In this document: positions 6,695-8,836 of the stretch, piece by piece
Layout: every line of letters starts with the position of its first letter
Numbering within the stretch: the stretch's first letter is position 1
Assembly: GCA_003646505.1 (NCBI GenBank)
Contig: QMKT01000072.1
Coordinates: 1-8,836, forward strand
Origin: Campylobacterota bacterium
GTDB lineage: Bacteria; Campylobacterota; Campylobacteria; Campylobacterales; Sulfurovaceae
DNA length: 8,836 nucleotides
Reading direction: 5' to 3'
Notes under the pieces: model-generated
The model's input: the letters and a program-made list of their open reading frames with translations, nothing else
What the model was told of the DNA's origin: nothing
Database searches by the model: none
Translations under genes and position numbers: made by a program

Positions 6695-7436
6695 AAATGA
6701 GTGTTTCCAAAAGTTGCGTGGCTTGGGTATCATAGAGGTAAACTATGAATGTTGCCAAGGCTAAAAATGGCACAAAAGGCACACCTTTTTCTCTCCAAAT
6801 GAGCGCAGGTATCATGGCCAAAAGTGCAGAGAGAAAGAGTGCGACAAAAAAGTTTGGAAATCCAAGCAGTGCACCCATCGTTCCAGCAACTATGACATCC
6901 GCCCCGCCCATAGCCTGTTTTCTTGCAAGTAATGATGAGAGTAGACCGATAAGATAGAGTCCTCCTGCTGCAATTGCTGCATAGATGAGTGAAGTAAGAA
7001 ATTGAGGTTGCACAAGTGCAAATAGCAGTGCTGCAAAATTGACATTGTCAGGAACAGCCATGTATTTAAAATCGATCATCACAAGGGCAAGTAAAGCGGC
7101 AAAAGAAGCAGCGATGAAAGGCAGATACCAGACAAGTCCCAGTTTAAAGTACAATGCTACAAAGATGATCCCTGTAAGAAATTCAACAATAGGATATTGT
7201 GCAGATATTTTAGCGTTACAAAAATAACATTTTCCTCTTAAAAACAACCATGAAAATATGGGAATATTGTGCCACCATTTTAAGGCATTTTGACAGCTTT
7301 GGCATTTTGATGAAGGGAAGACAATACTTTCACCTTTGGGTATACGATAGATCACTACATTTAAAAAAGAACCGATCATAGCTCCAAAGATAAAGACAAT
7401 GAGCGCTATTTCAATGATTATGTTTTCTAACATCAT
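6687..7436 (-). CDS. pilD: Prepilin peptidase / N-methyltransferase (type 4 prepilin leader peptidase, A24 family)
   Basis: This inner-membrane aspartic protease cleaves leader peptides of type IV pilins and pseudopilins and usually N-methylates the new N-terminus. The 249-residue protein has the full two-domain form. Its N-terminal methylase part contains GSFLNVVIYRIPKGES (22-37) and a zinc site of two CxxC pairs (Cys45/48 and Cys70/73). The protease part has catalytic Asp122 (MIDFKYMAVPD) and Asp180 (MGGAD, in place of the usual GxGD pattern), then PFVPFLALA. GGAGG at 7440-7444, inside the last codons of uppS, lies 3 bases before the first ATG and 6 before the second (7433), so Met2 may be the true start. 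No pilin or secretion genes are nearby, so its clients (competence pseudopilins, pili or type II secretion) are encoded elsewhere. Confidence 0.93.
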   Translation of the reverse strand: MMLENIIIEIALIVFIFGAMIGSFLNVVIYRIPKGESIVFPSSKCQSCQNALKWWHNIPIFSWLFLRGKCYFCNAKISAQYPIVEFLTGIIFVALYFKLGLVWYLPFIAASFAALLALVMIDFKYMAVPDNVNFAALLFALVQPQFLTSLIYAAIAAGGLYLIGLLSSLLARKQAMGGADVIVAGTMGALLGFPNFFVALFLSALLAMIPALIWREKGVPFVPFLALATFIVYLYDTQATQLLETLIYG

Positions 7437-8119
7437 AGACCTCCAAATCGTCTTGAACGTTGTTCAAAATTGATGGTAATATCATCAAGCTCTTTGGCGG
7501 TAAAATCTGGCCAAAGTGTAGGAGTAAAAGTAAATTCTGAATAGCTTAATTGCCATAAAAGAAAATTAGAGAGGCGTTGTTCTCCACTGGTTCGAATGAG
7601 TAGGTCTATATCTGTATACGGTGTTTGAAGTGCGGCAGAGATCTCTTTTTCCGTGACAGATGTTTTACCTTCAGCTATGAGTTTGTTTACTGCTCCGGTG
7701 ATCTCTGAACGAGAACCATAATTTAGTGCAAGAACTTGTGTGAGATTTGTATTTGTTTTGGTGAGTTCTTCTGTCCTTGCAATACGTTTTTGTAAAGATT
7801 TTGAAAATTGATGAAGACATCCTATCGCTTTAAAACGGACACCATGTTTCTGATAGGTATCAACCTCATTTTTAAGATAGGTGTCAAGAAGTCTCATGAG
7901 AAATTCCACTTCCAGTTTGGGACGTTTCCAATTCTCAGTACTGAAGGCATAAAATGTAACTGTTTCAATACTGACGTGTGATGCACAATAAGTAGTGATC
8001 TCTCGGATCGTTTCTGCACCTGCTTCATGACCTTTGCTTCGGTTAAGTCCACGGTTCTTTGCCCACCTTCCATTGCCATCCATAATGATCGCGAGATGTT
8101 TAATAGGAGTATTACTCAT
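7433..8119 (-). CDS. uppS: Undecaprenyl diphosphate synthase (cis-prenyltransferase)
   Basis: UppS condenses eight isopentenyl diphosphates onto farnesyl diphosphate to make C55 undecaprenyl diphosphate, the lipid carrier for peptidoglycan and surface polysaccharides. It is a cytosolic homodimer acting at the membrane. The 228-residue length is typical. Signatures are IIMDGNGRWA (11-20, Asp14 binds Mg-diphosphate), TFYAFSTENWKRP, ALNYGSRSEI and the C-terminal DLLIRTSGEQRLSNF followed by WQLSYSEF and LWPDF. Its ATG overlaps the end of coaBC by 8 bases, and its TGA overlaps the prepilin peptidase start (ATGA), indicating translational coupling on both sides. Confidence 0.97.
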   Translation of the reverse strand: MSNTPIKHLAIIMDGNGRWAKNRGLNRSKGHEAGAETIREITTYCASHVSIETVTFYAFSTENWKRPKLEVEFLMRLLDTYLKNEVDTYQKHGVRFKAIGCLHQFSKSLQKRIARTEELTKTNTNLTQVLALNYGSRSEITGAVNKLIAEGKTSVTEKEISAALQTPYTDIDLLIRTSGEQRLSNFLLWQLSYSEFTFTPTLWPDFTAKELDDITINFEQRSRRFGGL

Positions 8120-8836
8120 GACTTAGTGCCTTAGCTTGGGATAATATTCTGTTGGAGAGTGTAAGTTTATCTGCACGACCCAGAGGTGTTTGCGATTCTT
8201 CTGTAATGAATGTGATCTCATTTTCATCTCCTCCAAAACTTTTTGCATCTTGAAGTAAGTTATAACACACGGCATCTACACGTTTTTGTGCTAAAAGTTT
8301 GACAGCATTATTAAGCCCCTCATCACTATCCATCTCGGCCTTAAAGGCTACAGTTTTAATTCCTGTTCGGTCTAAGCTAGAGAGTATATCTGGGTTTTGT
8401 GTCAGTTCAACATTCCATACTTCACCGAGCATTGATTTTTTGAGTTTACCTTCTTGTGGAAATTTAGGGGTAAAGTCTGCAACTGCTGCTACCATGAACA
8501 AGTAAGGCTCTTTTTGTATAAGGTGTCTGCTTGAAGCATTCATAGAGGGTTTGGACATTTTACCTTTTTTAGAGACACGTATGGCATCTTTAGTATAGTC
8601 TAAAAGTTCTTCGGCATCTTCGACATCGATGGTGTAAATACTAGAGGGTAAGCATTCATTTCCCATAGATGTGATGTAGCAGACATCTGCACCTTTAAGA
8701 TAGAGTGAAAGACAAAGCGACTTTGCCATTTTACCTGATGAGAAGTTGGAGATGTAACGTACTTCATCTATCTTTTCTCTTGTACCACCACCTGTAACTA
8801 CGATGCGTCTGTCTTCCCAAAAATCTTCTTTGAGCA
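8112..8836 (-). CDS. coaBC: Bifunctional CoaBC (Dfp), CoaB domain; 5' part beyond window edge
   Basis: CoaBC makes 4'-phosphopantothenoyl-cysteine from phosphopantothenate, CTP and cysteine (CoaB) and decarboxylates it (CoaC) in coenzyme A synthesis. The visible 240 residues are the C-terminal CoaB part; the flavin-binding CoaC domain lies off the right edge. The frame is open to the edge. The ATG at 8729 is internal, because VVTGGGTREKIDEVRYI and SNFSSGKM, the nucleotide-binding start of CoaB, precede it. Further hallmarks are AAVADFTPK, the KLKK motif holding the catalytic Lys, TQNPDIL and FGGDENEITFI. About 18 extra residues rich in Ser, Lys and Met (around 107-124) lie just before the AAVADF strand. 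The usual AND triad near the end reads YNLL here. It is the most upstream gene visible in the operon. Confidence 0.93.
   Translation of the reverse strand, partial: LKEDFWEDRRIVVTGGGTREKIDEVRYISNFSSGKMAKSLCLSLYLKGADVCYITSMGNECLPSSIYTIDVEDAEELLDYTKDAIRVSKKGKMSKPSMNASSRHLIQKEPYLFMVAAVADFTPKFPQEGKLKKSMLGEVWNVELTQNPDILSSLDRTGIKTVAFKAEMDSDEGLNNAVKLLAQKRVDAVCYNLLQDAKSFGGDENEITFITEESQTPLGRADKLTLSNRILSQAKALSHE

Noticed and set aside
6731..6733. ATG at 6733 as the start of the LptF-like permease
   Set aside because: It would overlap the prepilin peptidase gene by 47 bases and add a charged stretch unlike the family N-terminus. ATG 6694 gives the usual 8-base coupled overlap.
1..8836. A new multi-gene defence, mobile or biosynthetic system
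   Set aside because: Every long reading frame is a recognisable housekeeping or envelope gene apart from the barrel and DUF2231-like proteins. I saw no transposase, integrase, toxin-antitoxin pair, CRISPR repeats, reverse transcriptase or terminal repeats.

Overview
The window looks like ordinary chromosome from a member of the Campylobacterota (Epsilonproteobacteria), most likely a Sulfurovum- or Sulfurimonas-like marine or sulfidic-habitat bacterium. The sequence is AT-rich and densely packed, ribosome binding sites are A-rich or GGAG-type, and the genes read as typical of that phylum. The minus-strand order coaBC-uppS-prepilin peptidase-lptF-truA is one I recall from Campylobacter genomes. 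The genus assignment is inference; no marker such as rRNA is present.

Layout. Bases 1-1082 hold the 3' half of a plus-strand fatty acid cis/trans isomerase gene (cti) whose start lies off the left edge. It converges with a minus-strand gene (1015-1875) for a small outer-membrane beta-barrel protein. That reading frame runs past its expected C-terminal Phe and overlaps the end of cti, apparently because a stop codon was lost. A 131-bp divergent intergenic region (1876-2006) holds a perfect 12-bp inverted repeat and a third copy of its core, AGAATACTA, which overlaps a probable promoter. Next come a secreted endonuclease/exonuclease/phosphatase-fold protein (2007-3569) and, 2 bp later, hemJ (3572-4006). 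A DUF2231-like membrane protein with a coiled coil and a Pro/Glu repeat tail (4052-4858) has its own extended -10 promoter.

From 4942 to the right edge everything is on the minus strand in one tightly packed operon. Transcription enters from the right: coaBC (5' part off the window), uppS, a prepilin peptidase, an LptF/LptG-type permease and truA. Junctions overlap by 8, about 1-4 and 8 bases, followed by a 10-base gap, so translational coupling is likely. The operon mixes coenzyme A synthesis, the lipid carrier for peptidoglycan and O-antigen, pseudopilin processing, LPS export and tRNA pseudouridylation. It is a conserved housekeeping neighbourhood rather than one pathway.

Several genes concern the cell envelope (Cti, the barrel protein, UppS, LptF, prepilin peptidase). 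I found no mobile element, CRISPR array, tRNA, rRNA or defence system, and no convincing new multi-gene system. The points most worth checking are the apparent stop-loss in the barrel gene, the AGAATACTA repeat cluster, and two C-terminal modules in the nuclease that look duplicated.
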